DNA of 64,000 nt, from the NCBI GenBank assembly GCA_964019055.1, contig OZ025208.1, positions 3,918,453 to 3,982,452 on the forward strand, read 5' to 3'. A model generated the notes under the pieces. It was not told the DNA's origin, ran no database searches, and saw nothing but the letters and a program-made list of their open reading frames with translations. Below, piece after piece: positions 10,901-24,420 of this stretch. Positions within the stretch are counted from its first letter, which is position 1. The number at the start of each line of letters is the position of its first letter. The position numbers and the translations under genes are program-made. Source of the DNA: Anthopleura xanthogrammica (Eukaryota; Cnidaria; Anthozoa; Actiniaria; Actiniidae).

Positions 10901-13900
10901 TGAGATAAAAACACGACGTTTTGGCGAAAAAAAATGGGGTTTTGGCTGACAAAAGGTGCTTTTTGGTCAAAAAAACTGTTTTTTGCTGACAAAATTTGAA
11001 ATTTGCTGAGAATTTTCTTTGGCTCAAAACACGACGTTTTCACTGCTAAACGCACATTTTGGCCGAGGAAAGCACATTTTCGGTGTCCAAAACACTGTTT
11101 TGCTGGAAAAAAAAGCTTTTTAGCCCAAAAAACTGAAAAATGGCCATTTTGGCTCTCAAAACCAGGTTTTTCGCTGACGGCGTGCCCTGTTTGCTGAAAC
11201 CCCCACTTTTTGCTCATGAAAATACCTCTTGAGATAAAAACACGACGTTTTGGCGAAAAAAAATGGGGTTTTGGCTGACAAAAGGTGCTTTTTGGTCAAA
11301 AAAACTGTTTTTTGCTGACAAAATTTGAAATTTGCTGAGAATTTTCTTTGGCTCAAAACACGACGTTTTCACTGCTAAACGCACATTTTGGCCGAGGAAA
11401 GCACATTTTCGGTGTCCAAAACACTGTTTTGCTGGAAAAAAAAGCTTTTTAGCCCAAAAAACTGAAAAATGGCCATTTTGGCTCTCAAAACCAGGTTTTT
11501 CGCTGACGGCGTGCCCTGTTTGCTGAAACCCCCACTTTTTGCTCATGAAAATACCTCTTGAGATAAAAACACGACGTTTTGGCGAAAAAAAATGGGGTTT
11601 TGGCTGAGAAAAGGTGCTTTTTGGTCAAAAAAACTGTTTTTTGCTGACAAAATTTGAAATTTGCTGAGAATTTTCTTTGGCTCAAAACACGACGTTTTCA
11701 CTGCTAAACGCACATTTTGGCCGAGGAAAGCACATTTTCGGTGTCCAAAACACTGTTTTGCTGGAAAAAAAAGCTTTTTAGCCCAAAAAACTGAAAAATG
11801 GCCATTTTGGCTCTCAAAACCAGGTTTTTCGCTGACGGCGTGCCCTGTTTGCTGAAACCCCCACTTTTTGCTCATGAAAATACCTCTTGAGATAAAAACA
11901 CGACGTTTTGGCGAAAAAAAATGGGGTTTTGGCTGAGAAAAGGTGCTTTTTGGTCAAAAAAACTGTTTTTTGCTGACAAAATTTGAAATTTGCTGAGAAT
12001 TTTCTTTGGCTCAAAACACGACGTTTTCACTGCTAAACGCACATTTTGGCCGAGGAAAGCACATTTTCGGTGTCCAAAACACTGTTTTGCTGGAAAAAAA
12101 AGCTTTTTAGCCCAAAAAACTGAAAAATGGCCATTTTGGCTCTCAAAACCAGGTTTTTCGCTGACGGCGTGCCCTGTTTGCTGAAACCCCCACTTTTTGC
12201 TCATGAAAATACCTCTTGAGATAAAAACACGACGTTTTGGCGAAAAAAAATGGGGTTTTGGCTGAGAAAAGGTGCTTTTTGGTCAAAAAAACTGTTTTTT
12301 GCTGACAAAATTTGAAATTTGCTGAGAATTTTCTTTGGCTCAAAACACGACGTTTTCACTGCTAAACGCACATTTTGGCCGAGGAAAGCACATTTTCGGT
12401 GTCCGAAACACTGTTTTGCTGGAAAAAAAAGCTTTTTAGCCCAAAAAACTGAAAAATGGCCATTTTGGCTCTCAAAACCAGGTTTTTCGCTGACGGCGTG
12501 CCCTGTTTGCTGAAACCCCCACTTTTTGCTCATGAAAATACCTCTTGAGATAAAAACACGACGTTTTGGCGAAAAAAAATGGGGTTTTGGCTGAGAAAAG
12601 GTGCTTTTTGGTCAAAAAAACTGTTTTTTGCTGACAAAATTTGAAATTTGCTGAGAATTTTCTTTGGCTCAAAACACGACGTTTTCACTGCTAAACGCAC
12701 ATTTTGGCCGAGGAAAGCACATTTTCGGTGTCCAAAACACTGTTTTGCTGGAAAAAAAGCTTTTTAGCCCAAAAAACTGAAAAATGGCCATTTTGGCTCT
12801 CAAAACCAGGTTTTTCGCTGACGGCGTGCCCTGTTTGCTGAAACCCCCACTTTTTGCTCATGAAAATACCTCTTGAGATAAAAACACGACGTTTTGGCGA
12901 AAAAAAATGGGGTTTTGGCTGACAAAAGGTGCTTTTTGGTCAAAAAAACTGTTTTTTGCTGACAAAATTTGAAATTTGCTGAGAATTTTCTTTGGCTCAA
13001 AACACGACGTTTTCACTGCTAAACGCACATTTTGGCCGAGGAAAGCACATTTTCGGTGTCCAAAACACTGTTTTGCTGGAAAAAAAAGCTTTTTAGCCCA
13101 AAAAACTGAAAAATGGCCATTTTGGCTCTCAAAACCAGGTTTTTCGCTGACGGCGTGCCCTGTTTGCTGAAACCCCCACTTTTTGCTCATGAAAATACCT
13201 CTTGAGATAAAAACACGACGTTTTGGCGAAAAAAAATGGGGTTTTGGCTGAGAAAAGGTGCTTTTTGGTCAAAAAAACTGTTTTTTGCTGACAAAATTTG
13301 AAATTTGCTGAGAATTTTCTTTGGCTCAAAACACGACGTTTTCACTGCTAAACGCACATTTTGGCCGAGGAAAGCACATTTTCGGTGTCCAAAACACTGT
13401 TTTGCTGGAAAAAAAAGCTTTTTAGCCCAAAAAACTGAAAAATGGCCATTTTGGCTCTCAAAACCAGGTTTTTCGCTGACGGCGTGCCCTGTTTGCTGAA
13501 ACCCCCACTTTTTGCTCATGAAAATACCTCTTGAGATAAAAACACGACGTTTTGGCGAAAAAAAATGGGGTTTTGGCTGAGAAAAGGTGCTTTTTGGTCA
13601 AAAAAAACTGTTTTTTGCTGACAAAATTTGAAATTTGCTGAGAATTTTCTTTGGCTCAAAACACGACGTTTTCACAGCTAAACGCACATTTTGGCCGAGG
13701 AAAGCACATTTTCGGTGTCCAAAACACTGTTTTGCTGGAAAAAAAAGCTTTTTAGCCCAAAAAACTGAAAAATGGCCATTTTGGCTCTCAAAACCAGGTT
13801 TTTCGCTGACGGCGTGCCCTGTTTGCTGAAACCCCCACTTTTTGCTCATGAAAATACCTCTTGAGATAAAAACACGACGTTTTGGCGAAAAAAAATGGGG

Positions 13901-16900
13901 TTTTGGCTGACAAAAGGTGCTTTTTGGTCAAAAAAACTGTTTTTTGCTGACAAAATTTGAAATTTGCTGAGAATTTTCTTTGGCTCAAAACACGACGTTT
14001 TCACTGCTAAACGCACATTTTGGCCGAGGAAAGCACATTTTCGGTGTCCAAAACACTGTTTTGCTGGGAAAAAAAGCTTTTTAAGCCAAAAAACTGAAAA
14101 ATGGCCATTTTGGCTCTCAAAACCAGGTTTTTCGCTGACGGCGTGCCCTGTTTGCTGAAACCCCCACTTTTTGCTCATGAAAATACCTCTTGAGATAAAA
14201 ACACGACGTTTTGGCGAAAAAAAATGGGGTTTTGGCTGACAAAAGGTGCTTTTTGGTCAAAAAAACTGTTTTTTGCTGACAAAATTTGAAATTTGCTGAG
14301 AATTTTCTTTGGCTCAAAACACGACGTTTTCACTGCTAAACGCACATTTTGGCCGAGGAAAGCACATTTTCGGTGTCCAAAACACTGTTTTGCTGGAAAA
14401 AAAAGCTTTTTAGCCCAAAAAACTGAAAAATGGCCATTTTGGCTCTCAAAACCAGGTTTTTCGCTGACGGCGTGCCCTGTTTGCTGAAACCCCCACTTTT
14501 TGCTCATGAAAATACCTCTTGAGATAAAAACACGACGTTTTGGCGAAAAAAAATGGGGTTTTGGCTGACAAAAGGTGCTTTTTGGTCAAAAAAACTGTTT
14601 TTTGCTGACAAAATTTGAAATTTGCTGAGAATTTTCTTTGGCTCAAAACACGACGTTTTCACTGCTAAACGCACATTTTGGCCGAGGAAAGCACATTTTC
14701 GGTGTCCGAAACACTGTTTTGCTGGGAAAAAAAGCTTTTTAGCCCAAAAAACTGAAAAATGGCCATTTTGGCTCTCAAAACCAGGTTTTTCGCTGACGGC
14801 GTGCCCTGTTTGCTGAAACCCCCACTTTTTGCTCATGAAAATACCTCTTGAGATAAAAACACGACGTTTTGGCGAAAAAAAATGGGGTTTTGGCTGAGAA
14901 AAGGTGCTTTTTGGTCAAAAAAACTGTTTTTTGCTGACAAAATTTGAAATTTGCTGAGAATTTTCTTTGGCTCAAAACACGACGTTTTCACTGCTAAACG
15001 CACATTTTGGCCGAGGAAAGCACATTTTCGGTGTCCAAAACACTGTTTTGCTGGGAAAAAAAGCTTTTTAGCCCAAAAAACTGAAAAATGGCCATTTTGG
15101 CTCTCAAAACCAGGTTTTTCGCTGACGGCGTGCCCTGTTTGCTGAAACCCCCACTTTTTGCTCATGAAAATACCTCTTGAGATAAAAACACGACGTTTTG
15201 GCGAAAAAAAATGGGGTTTTGGCTGACAAAAGGTGCTTTTTGGTCAAAAAAACTGTTTTTTGCTGACAAAATTTGAAATTTGCTGAGAATTTTCTTTGGC
15301 TCAAAACACGACGTTTTCACTGCTAAACGCACATTTTGGCCGAGGAAAGCACATTTTCGGTGTCCAAAACACTGTTTTGCTGGGAAAAAAAGCTTTTTAG
15401 CCCAAAAAACTGAAAAATGGCCATTTTGGCTCTCAAAACCAGGTTTTTCGCTGACGGCGTGCCCTGTTTGCTGAAACCCCCACTTTTTGCTCATGAAAAT
15501 ACCTCTTGAGATAAAAACACGACGTTTTGGCGAAAAAAAATGGGGTTTTGGCTGACAAAAGGTGCTTTTTGGTCAAAAAAACTGTTTTTTGCTGACAAAA
15601 TTTGAAATTTGCTGAGAATTTTCTTTGGCTCAAAACACGACGTTTTCACTGCTAAACGCACATTTTGGCCGAGGAAAGCACATTTTCGGTGTCCAAAACA
15701 CTGTTTTGCTGGAAAAAAAAGCTTTTTAGCCCAAAAAACTGAAAAATGGCCATTTTGGCTCTCAAAACCAGGTTTTTCGCTGACGGCGTGCCCTGTTTGC
15801 TGAAACCCCCACTTTTTGCTCATGAAAATACCTCTTGAGATAAAAACACGACGTTTTGGCGAAAAAAAATGGGGTTTTGGCTGACAAAAGGTGCTTTTTG
15901 GTCAAAAAAACTGTTTTTTGCTGACAAAATTTGAAATTTGCTGAGAATTTTCTTTGGCTCAAAACACGACGTTTTCACTGCTAAACGCACATTTTGGCCG
16001 AGGAAAGCACATTTTCGGTGTCCGAAACACTGTTTTGCTGGGAAAAAAAGCTTTTTAGCCCAAAAAACTGAAAAATGGCCATTTTGGCTCTCAAAACCAG
16101 GTTTTTCGCTGACGGCGTGCCCTGTTTGCTGAAACCCCCACTTTTTGCTCATGAAAATACCTCTTGAGATAAAAACACGACGTTTTGGCGAAAAAAAATG
16201 GGGTTTTGGCTGAGAAAAGGTGCTTTTTGGTCAAAAAAACTGTTTTTTGCTGACAAAATTTGAAATTTGCTGAGAATTTTCTTTGGCTCAAAACACGACG
16301 TTTTCACTGCTAAACGCACATTTTGGCCGAGGAAAGCACATTTTCGGTGTCCAAAACACTGTTTTGCTGGAAAAAAAAGCTTTTTAGCCCAAAAAACTGA
16401 AAAATGGCCATTTTGGCTCTCAAAACCAGGTTTTTCGCTGACGGCGTGCCCTGTTTGCTGAAACCCCCACTTTTTGCTCATGAAAATACCTCTTGAGATA
16501 AAAACACGACGTTTTGGCGAAAAAAAAGGGGGTTTTGGCTGACAAAAGGTGCTTTTTGGTCAAAAAAACTGTTTTTTGCTGACAAAATTTGAAATTTGCT
16601 GAGAATTTTCTTTGGCTCAAAACACGACGTTTTCACTGCTAAACGCACATTTTGGCCGAGGAAAGCACATTTTCGGTGTCCAAAACACTGTTTTGCTGGA
16701 AAAAAAAGCTTTTTAGCCCAAAAAACTGAAAAATGGCCATTTTGGCTCTCAAAACCAGGTTTTTCGCTGACGGCGTGCCCTGTTTGCTGAAACCCCCACT
16801 TTTTGCTCATGAAAATACCTCTTGAGATAAAAACACGAGGTTTTGGCGAAAAAAAATGGGGTTTTGGCTGACAAAAGGTGCTTTTTGGTCAAAAAAACTG

Positions 16901-19900
16901 TTTTTTGCTGACAAAATTTGAAATTTGCTGAGAATTTTCTTTGGCTCAAAACACGACGTTTTCACTGCTAAACGCACATTTTGGCCGAGGAAAGCACATT
17001 TTCGGTGTCCAAAACACTGTTTTGCTGGAAAAAAAAGCTTTTTAGCCCAAAAAACTGAAAAATGGCCATTTTGGCTCTCAAAACCAGGTTTTTCGCTGAC
17101 GGCGTGCCCTGTTTGCTGAAACCCCCACTTTTTGCTCATGAAAATACCTCTTGAGATAAAAACACGACGTTTTGGCGAAAAAAAATGGGGTTTTGGCTGA
17201 CAAAAGGTGCTTTTTGGTCAAAAAAACTGTTTTTTGCTGACAAAATTTGAAATTTGCTGAGAATTTTCTTTGGCTCAAAACACGACGTTTTCACTGCTAA
17301 ACGCACATTTTGGCCGAGGAAAGCACATTTTCGGTGTCCGAAACACTGTTTTGCTGGGAAAAAAAGCTTTTTAGCCCAAAAAACTGAAAAATGGCCATTT
17401 TGGCTCTCAAAACCAGGTTTTTCGCTGACGGCGTGCCCTGTTTGCTGAAACCCCCACTTTTTGCTCATGAAAATACCTCTTGAGATAAAAACACGACGTT
17501 TTGGCGAAAAAAAATGGGGTTTTGGCTGAGAAAAGGTGCTTTTTGGTCAAAAAAACCGTTTTTTGCTGACAAAATTTGAAATTTGCTGAGAATTTTCTTT
17601 GGCTCAAAACACGACGTTTTCACTGCTAAACGCACATTTTGGCCGAGGAAAGCACATTTTCGGTGTCCAAAACACTGTTTTGCTGGAAAAAAAAGCTTTT
17701 TAGCCCAAAAAACTGAAAAATGGCCATTTTGGCTCTCAAAACCAGGTTTTTCGCTGACGGCGTGCCCTGTTTGCTGAAACCCCCACTTTTTGCTCATGAA
17801 AATACCTCTTGAGATAAAAACACGACGTTTTGGCGAAAAAAAAGGGGGTTTTGGCTGACAAAAGGTGCTTTTTGGTCAAAAAAACTGTTTTTTGCTGACA
17901 AAATTTGAAATTTGCTGAGAATTTTCTTTGGCTCAAAACACGACGTTTTCACTGCTAAACGCACATTTTGGCCGAGGAAAGCACATTTTCGGTGTCCAAA
18001 ACACTGTTTTGCTGGGAAAAAAAGCTTTTTAGCCCAAAAAACTGAAAAATGGCCATTTTGGCTCTCAAAACCAGGTTTTTCGCTGACGGCGTGCCCTGTT
18101 TGCTGAAACCCCCACTTTTTGCTCATGAAAATACCTCCTGAGATAAAAACACGACGTTTTGGCGAAAAAAAATGGGGTTTTGGCTGAGAAAAGGTGCTTT
18201 TTGGTCAAAAAAACTGTTTTTTGCTGACAAAATTTGAAATTTGCTGAGAATTTTCTTTGGCTCAAAACACGACGTTTTCACTGCTAAACGCACATTTTGG
18301 CCGAGGAAAGCACATTTTCGGTGTCCAAAACACTGTTTTGCTGGAAAAAAAAGCTTTTTAGCCCAAAAAACTGAAAAATGGCCATTTTGGCTCTCAAAAC
18401 CAGGTTTTTCGCTGACGGCGTGCCCTGTTTGCTGAAACCCCCACTTTTTGCTCATGAAAATACCTCTTGAGATAAAAACACGACGTTTTGGCGAAAAAAA
18501 ATGGGGTTTTGGCTGAGAAAAGGTGCTTTTTGGTCAAAAAAACTGTTTTTTGCTGACAAAATTTGAAATTTGCTGAGAATTTTCTTTGGCTCAAAACACG
18601 ACGTTTTCACTGCTAAACGCACATTTTGGCCGAGGAAAGCACATTTTCGGTGTCCAAAACACTGTTTTGCTGGAAAAAAAAGCTTTTTAGCCCAAAAAAC
18701 TGAAAAATGGCCATTTTGGCTCTCAAAACCAGGTTTTTCGCTGACGGCGTGCCCTGTTTGCTGAAACCCCCACTTTTTGCTCATGAAAATACCTCTTGAG
18801 ATAAAAACACGACGTTTTGGCGAAAAAAAATGGGGTTTTGGCTGAGAAAAGGTGCTTTTTGGTCAAAAAAACTGTTTTTTGCTGACAAAATTTGAAATTT
18901 GCTGAGAATTTTCTTTGGCTCAAAACACGACGTTTTCACTGCTAAACGCACATTTTGGCCGAGGAAAGCACATTTTCGGTGTCCAAAACACTGTTTTGCT
19001 GGAAAAAAAAGCTTTTTAGCCCAAAAAACTGAAAAATGGCCATTTTGGCTCTCAAAACCAGGTTTTTCGCTGACGGCGTGCCCTGTTTGCTGAAACCCCC
19101 ACTTTTTGCTCATGAAAATACCTCTTGAGATAAAAACACGACGTTTTGGCGAAAAAAAATGGGGTTTTGGCTGACAAAAGGTGCTTTTTGGTCAAAAAAA
19201 CTGTTTTTTGCTGACAAAATTTGAAATTTGCTGAGAATTTTCTTTGGCTCAAAACACGACGTTTTCACTGCTAAACGCACATTTTGGCCGAGGAAAGCAC
19301 ATTTTCGGTGTCCAAAACACTGTTTTGCTGGAAAAAAAAGCTTTTTAGCCCAAAAAACTGAAAAATGGCCATTTTGGCTCTCAAAACCAGGTTTTTCGCT
19401 GACGGCGTGCCCTGTTTGCTGAAACCCCCACTTTTTGCTCATGAAAATACCTCTTGAGATAAAAACACGACGTTTTGGCGAAAAAAAATGGGGTTTTGGC
19501 TGACAAAAGGTGCTTTTTGGTCAAAAAAACTGTTTTTTGCTGACAAAATTTGAAATTTGCTAAGAATTTTCTTTGGCTCAAAACACGACGTTTTCACTGC
19601 TAAACGCACATTTTGGCCGAGGAAAGCACATTTTCGGTGTCCAAAACACTGTTTTGCTGGGAAAAAAAAGCTTTTTAGCCCAAAAAACTGAAAAATGGCC
19701 ATTTTGGCTCTCAAAACCAGGTTTTTCGCTGACGGCGTGCCCTGTTTGCTGAAACCCCCACTTTTTGCTCATGAAAATACCTCTTGAGATAAAAACACGA
19801 CGTTTTGGCGAAAAAAAATGGGGTTTTGGCTGAGAAAAGGTGCTTTTTGGTCAAAAAAACTGTTTTTTGCTGACAAAATTTGAAATTTGCTGAGAATTTT

Positions 19901-22900
19901 CTTTGGCTCAAAACACGACGTTTTCACTGCTAAACGCACATTTTGGCCGAGGAAAGCACATTTTCGGTGTCCAAAACACTGTTTTGCTGGAAAAAAAAGC
20001 TTTTTAGCCCAAAAAACTGAAAAATGGCCATTTTGGCTCTCAAAACCAGGTTTTTCGCTGACGGCGTGCCCTGTTTGCTGAAACCCCCACTTTTTGCTCA
20101 TGAAAATACCTCTTGAGATAAAAACACGACGTTTTGGCGAAAAAAAATGGGGTTTTGGCTGAGAAAAGGTGCTTTTTGGTCAAAAAAACTGTTTTTTGCT
20201 GACAAAATTTGAAATTTGCTGAGAATTTTCTTTGGCTCAAAACACGACGTTTTCACTGCTAAACGCACATTTTGGCCGAGGAAAGCACATTTTCGGTGTC
20301 CAAAACACTGTTTTGCTGGAAAAAAAAGCTTTTTAGCCCAAAAAACTGAAAAATGGCCATTTTGGCTCTCAAAACCAGGTTTTTCGCTGACGGCGTGCCC
20401 TGTTTGCTGAAACCCCCACTTTTTGCTCATGAAAATACCTCTTGAGATAAAAACACGACGTTTTGGCGAAAAAAAATGGGGTTTTGGCTGAGAAAAGGTG
20501 CTTTTTGGTCAAAAAAACTGTTTTTTGCTGACAAAATTTGAAATTTGCTGAGAATTTTCTTTGGCTCAAAACACGACGTTTTCACTGCTAAACGCACATT
20601 TTGGCCGAGGAAAGCACATTTTCGGTGTCCAAAACACTGTTTTGCTGGGAAAAAAAAGCTTTTTAGCCCAAAAAACTGAAAAATGGCCATTTTGGCTCTC
20701 AAAACCAGGTTTTTCGCTGACGGCGTGCCCTGTTTGCTGAAACCCCCACTTTTTGCTCATGAAAATACCTCTTGAGATAAAAACACGACGTTTTGGCGAA
20801 AAAAAATGGGGTTTTGGCTGAGAAAAGGTGCTTTTTGGTCAAAAAAACTGTTTTTTGCTGACAAAATTTGAAATTTGCTGAGAATTTTCTTTGGCTCAAA
20901 ACACGACGTTTTCACTGCTAAACGCACATTTTGGCCGAGGAAAGCACATTTTCGGTGTCCAAAACACTGTTTTGCTGGAAAGAAAAGCTTTTTAGCCCAA
21001 AAAACTGAAAAATGGCCATTTTGGCTCTCAAAACCAGGTTTTTCGCTGACGGCGTGCCCTGTTTGCTGAAACCCCCACTTTTTGCTCATGAAAATACCTC
21101 TTGAGATAAAAACACGACGTTTTGGCGAAAAAAAATGGGGTTTTGGCTGAGAAAAGGTGCTTTTTGGTCAAAAAAACTGTTTTTTGCTGACAAAATTTGA
21201 AATTTGCTGAGAATTTTCTTTGGCTCAAAACACGACGTTTTCACTGCTAAACGCACATTTTGGCCGAGGAAAGCACATTTTCGGTGTCCAAAACACTGTT
21301 TTGCTGGAAAAAAAAGCTTTTTAGCCCAAAAAACTGAAAAATGGCCATTTTGGCTCTCAAAACCAAGTTTTTCGCTGACGGCGTGCCCTGTTTGCTGAAA
21401 CCCCCACTTTTTGCTCATGAAAATACCTCTTGAGATAAAAACACGACGTTTTGGGGAAAAAAAATGGGGTTTTGGCTGACAAAAGGTGCTTTTTGGTCAA
21501 AAAAACTGTTTTTTGCTGACAAAATTTGAAATTTGCTGAGAATTTTCTTTGGCTCAAAACACGACGTTTTCACTGCTAAACGCACATTTTGGCCGAGGAA
21601 AGCACATTTTCGGTGTCCAAAACACTGTTTTGCTGGAAAAAAAAGCTTTTTAGCCCAAAAAACTGAAAAATGGCCATTTTGGCTCTCAAAACCAGGTTTT
21701 TCGCTGACGGCGTGCCCTGTTTGCTGAAACCCCCACTTTTTGCTCATGAAAATACCTCTTGAGATAAAAACACGACGTTTTGGCGAAAAAAAATGGGGTT
21801 TTGGCTGAGAAAAGGTGCTTTTTGGTCAAAAAAACTGTTTTTTGCTGACAAAATTTGAAATTTGCTGAGAATTTTCTTTGGCTCAAAACACGACGTTTTC
21901 ACTGCTAAACGCACATTTTGGCCGAGGAAAGCACATTTTCGGTGTCCAAAACACTGTTTTGCTGGAAAAAAAAGCTTTTTAGCCCAAAAAACTGAAAAAT
22001 GGCCATTTTGGCTCTCAAAACCAGGTTTTTCGCTGACGGCGTGCCCTGTTTGCTGAAACCCCCACTTTTTGCTCATGAAAATACCTCTTGAGATAAAAAC
22101 ACGACGTTTTGGCGAAAAAAAATGGGGTTTTGGCTGAGAAAAGGTGCTTTTTGGTCAAAAAAACTGTTTTTTGCTGACAAAATTTGAAATTTGCTGAGAA
22201 TTTTCTTTGGCTCAAAACACGACGTTTTCACTGCTAAACGCACATTTTGGCCGAGGAAAGCACATTTTCGGTGTCCAAAACACTGTTTTGCTGGGAAAAA
22301 AAAGCTTTTTAGCCCAAAAAACTGAAAAATGGCCATTTTGGCTCTCAAAACCAGGTTTTTCGCTGACGGCGTGCCCTGTTTGCTGAAACCCCCACTTTTT
22401 GCTCATGAAAATACCTCTTGAGATAAAAACACGACGTTTTGGCGAAAAAAAATGGGGTTTTGGCTGAGAAAAGGTGCTTTTTGGTCAAAAAAACTGTTTT
22501 TTGCTGACAAAATTTGAAATTTGCTGAGAATTTTCTTTGGCTCAAAACACGACGTTTTCACTGCTAAACGCACATTTTGGCCGAGGAAAGCACATTTTCG
22601 GTGTCCAAAACACTGTTTTGCTGGAAAAAAAAGCTTTTTAGCCCAAAAAACTGAAAAATGGCCATTTTGGCTCTCAAAACCAGGTTTTTCGCTGACGGCG
22701 TGCCCTGTTTGCTGAAACCCCCACTTTTTGCTCATGAAAATACCTCTTGAGATAAAAACACGACGTTTTGGCGAAAAAAAATGGGGTTTTGGCTGAGAAA
22801 AGGTGCTTTTTGGTCAAAAAAACTGTTTTTTGCTGACAAAATTTGAAATTTGCTGAGAATTTTCTTTGGCTCAAAACACGACGTTTTCACTGCTAAACGC

Positions 22901-23089
22901 ACATTTTGGCCGAGGAAAGCACATTTTCGGTGTCCAAAACACTGTTTTGCTGGAAAAAAAAGCTTTTTAGCCCAAAAAACTGAAAAATGGCCATTTTGGC
23001 TCTCAAAACCAGGTTTTTCGCTGACGGCGTGCCCTGTTTGCTGAAACCCCCACTTTTTGCTCATGAAAATACCTCTTGAGATAAAAACA

Positions 23090-24420
23090 CGACGTTTTGG
23101 CGAAAAAAAATGGGGTTTTGGCTGACAAAAGGTGCTTTTCGGTCAAAAAAACTGTTTTTTGCTGACAAAATTTGAAATTTGCTGAGAATTTTCTTTGGCT
23201 CAAAACACGACGTTTTCACTGCTAAACGCACAATTTGGCCGAGGAAAGCACATTTTCGGTGTCCAAAACACTGTTTTGCTGGAAAAAAAAGCTTTTTAGC
23301 CCAAAAAACTGAAAAATGGCCATTTTGGCTCTCAAAACCAGGTTTTTCGCTGACGGCGTGCCCAGTTTGCTGAAACCCCCACTTTTTGCTCATGAAAATA
23401 CCTCTTGACATAAAAACACGACGTTTTGGCGAAAAAAATGGGGTCTTGGCTAAGAAAAGGTGCTTTTTGGTCAAAAAAACTGTTTTTTGCTGACAAAATT
23501 TGAAATTTGCTGAGAATTTTCTTTGGCTCAAAACACGACGTTTTCACTGCTAAACGCACATTTTGGCCGAGGAAAGCACATTTCCGGTGTCCAAAACACT
23601 GTTTTGCTGGAAAAAAAAGCTTTTTAGCCCAAAAAACTGAAAAATGGCCAATTTGGCTCTCAAAACCAGGTTTTTCGCTGACGGCGTGCCCTGTTTGCTA
23701 AAACCCCACTTTTTGCTCATGAAAATACCTCTTGAGATAAAAACACGACGTTTTGGCGAAAAGAAATGGGGTTTTGGCGGACAAAAGGTGCTTTTTGGTC
23801 AAAAAAACTGTTTTTTGCTGACAAAATTTGAAATTTGCTGAGAATTTTCTTTGGCTCAAAACACGACGTTTTCACTGCTAAACGCACATTTTGGCCGAGG
23901 AAAGCACATTTTCGGTGTCCAAAACACTGTTTTGCTGGAAAAAAAAGCTTTTTAGCCCAAAAAACTGAAAAATGGCCATTTTGGCTCTCAAAACCAGGTT
24001 TTTCGCTGACGGCGTGCCCTGTTTGCTGAAACCCCAACTTTTTGCTCATGAAAATACCTCTTGAGATAAAAACACGACGTTTTGGCGAAAAAAAATGGGG
24101 TTTTGGCTGAGAAAAGGTGCTTTTTGGTCAAAAAAACTGTTTTTGCTGACAAAATTTGAAATTTGCTGAGAATTTTCTTTGGCTCAAAACACGACGTTTT
24201 CACTGCTAAACGCACATTTTGGCCGAGCAAAGCACATTTTCGGTGTCCAAGACACTGTTTTGCTGGAAAAAAAAGCTTTTTAGCCCAAAAAACTGAAAAA
24301 TGGCCATTCTGGCTCTCAAAACCAGGTTTTTCACTGACGGCGTGCCCTGTTTGCTGAAACCCCCACTTTTTGCTCATGAAAATACCTCTTGAGATAAAAA
24401 CACGACGTTTCGGCGAAAAA
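23090..24420. repeat. Patch of unusually diverged satellite monomers
   Basis: Four consecutive monomers carry far more private changes than their neighbours. Examples are TTTTCGGTC (about 23139), CACAATTTGG (23230), GCCCAGTTT (23362), CTTGACATA (23406), GGTCTTGGCTAAG (23444), TTTCCGGTG (23581), a lost C in the C-run (about 23705), GGCGGACAA (23777), a lost T (about 24142) and GTTTCGGCG (about 24409). Neighbouring monomers typically show none or one. Confidence 0.8.
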
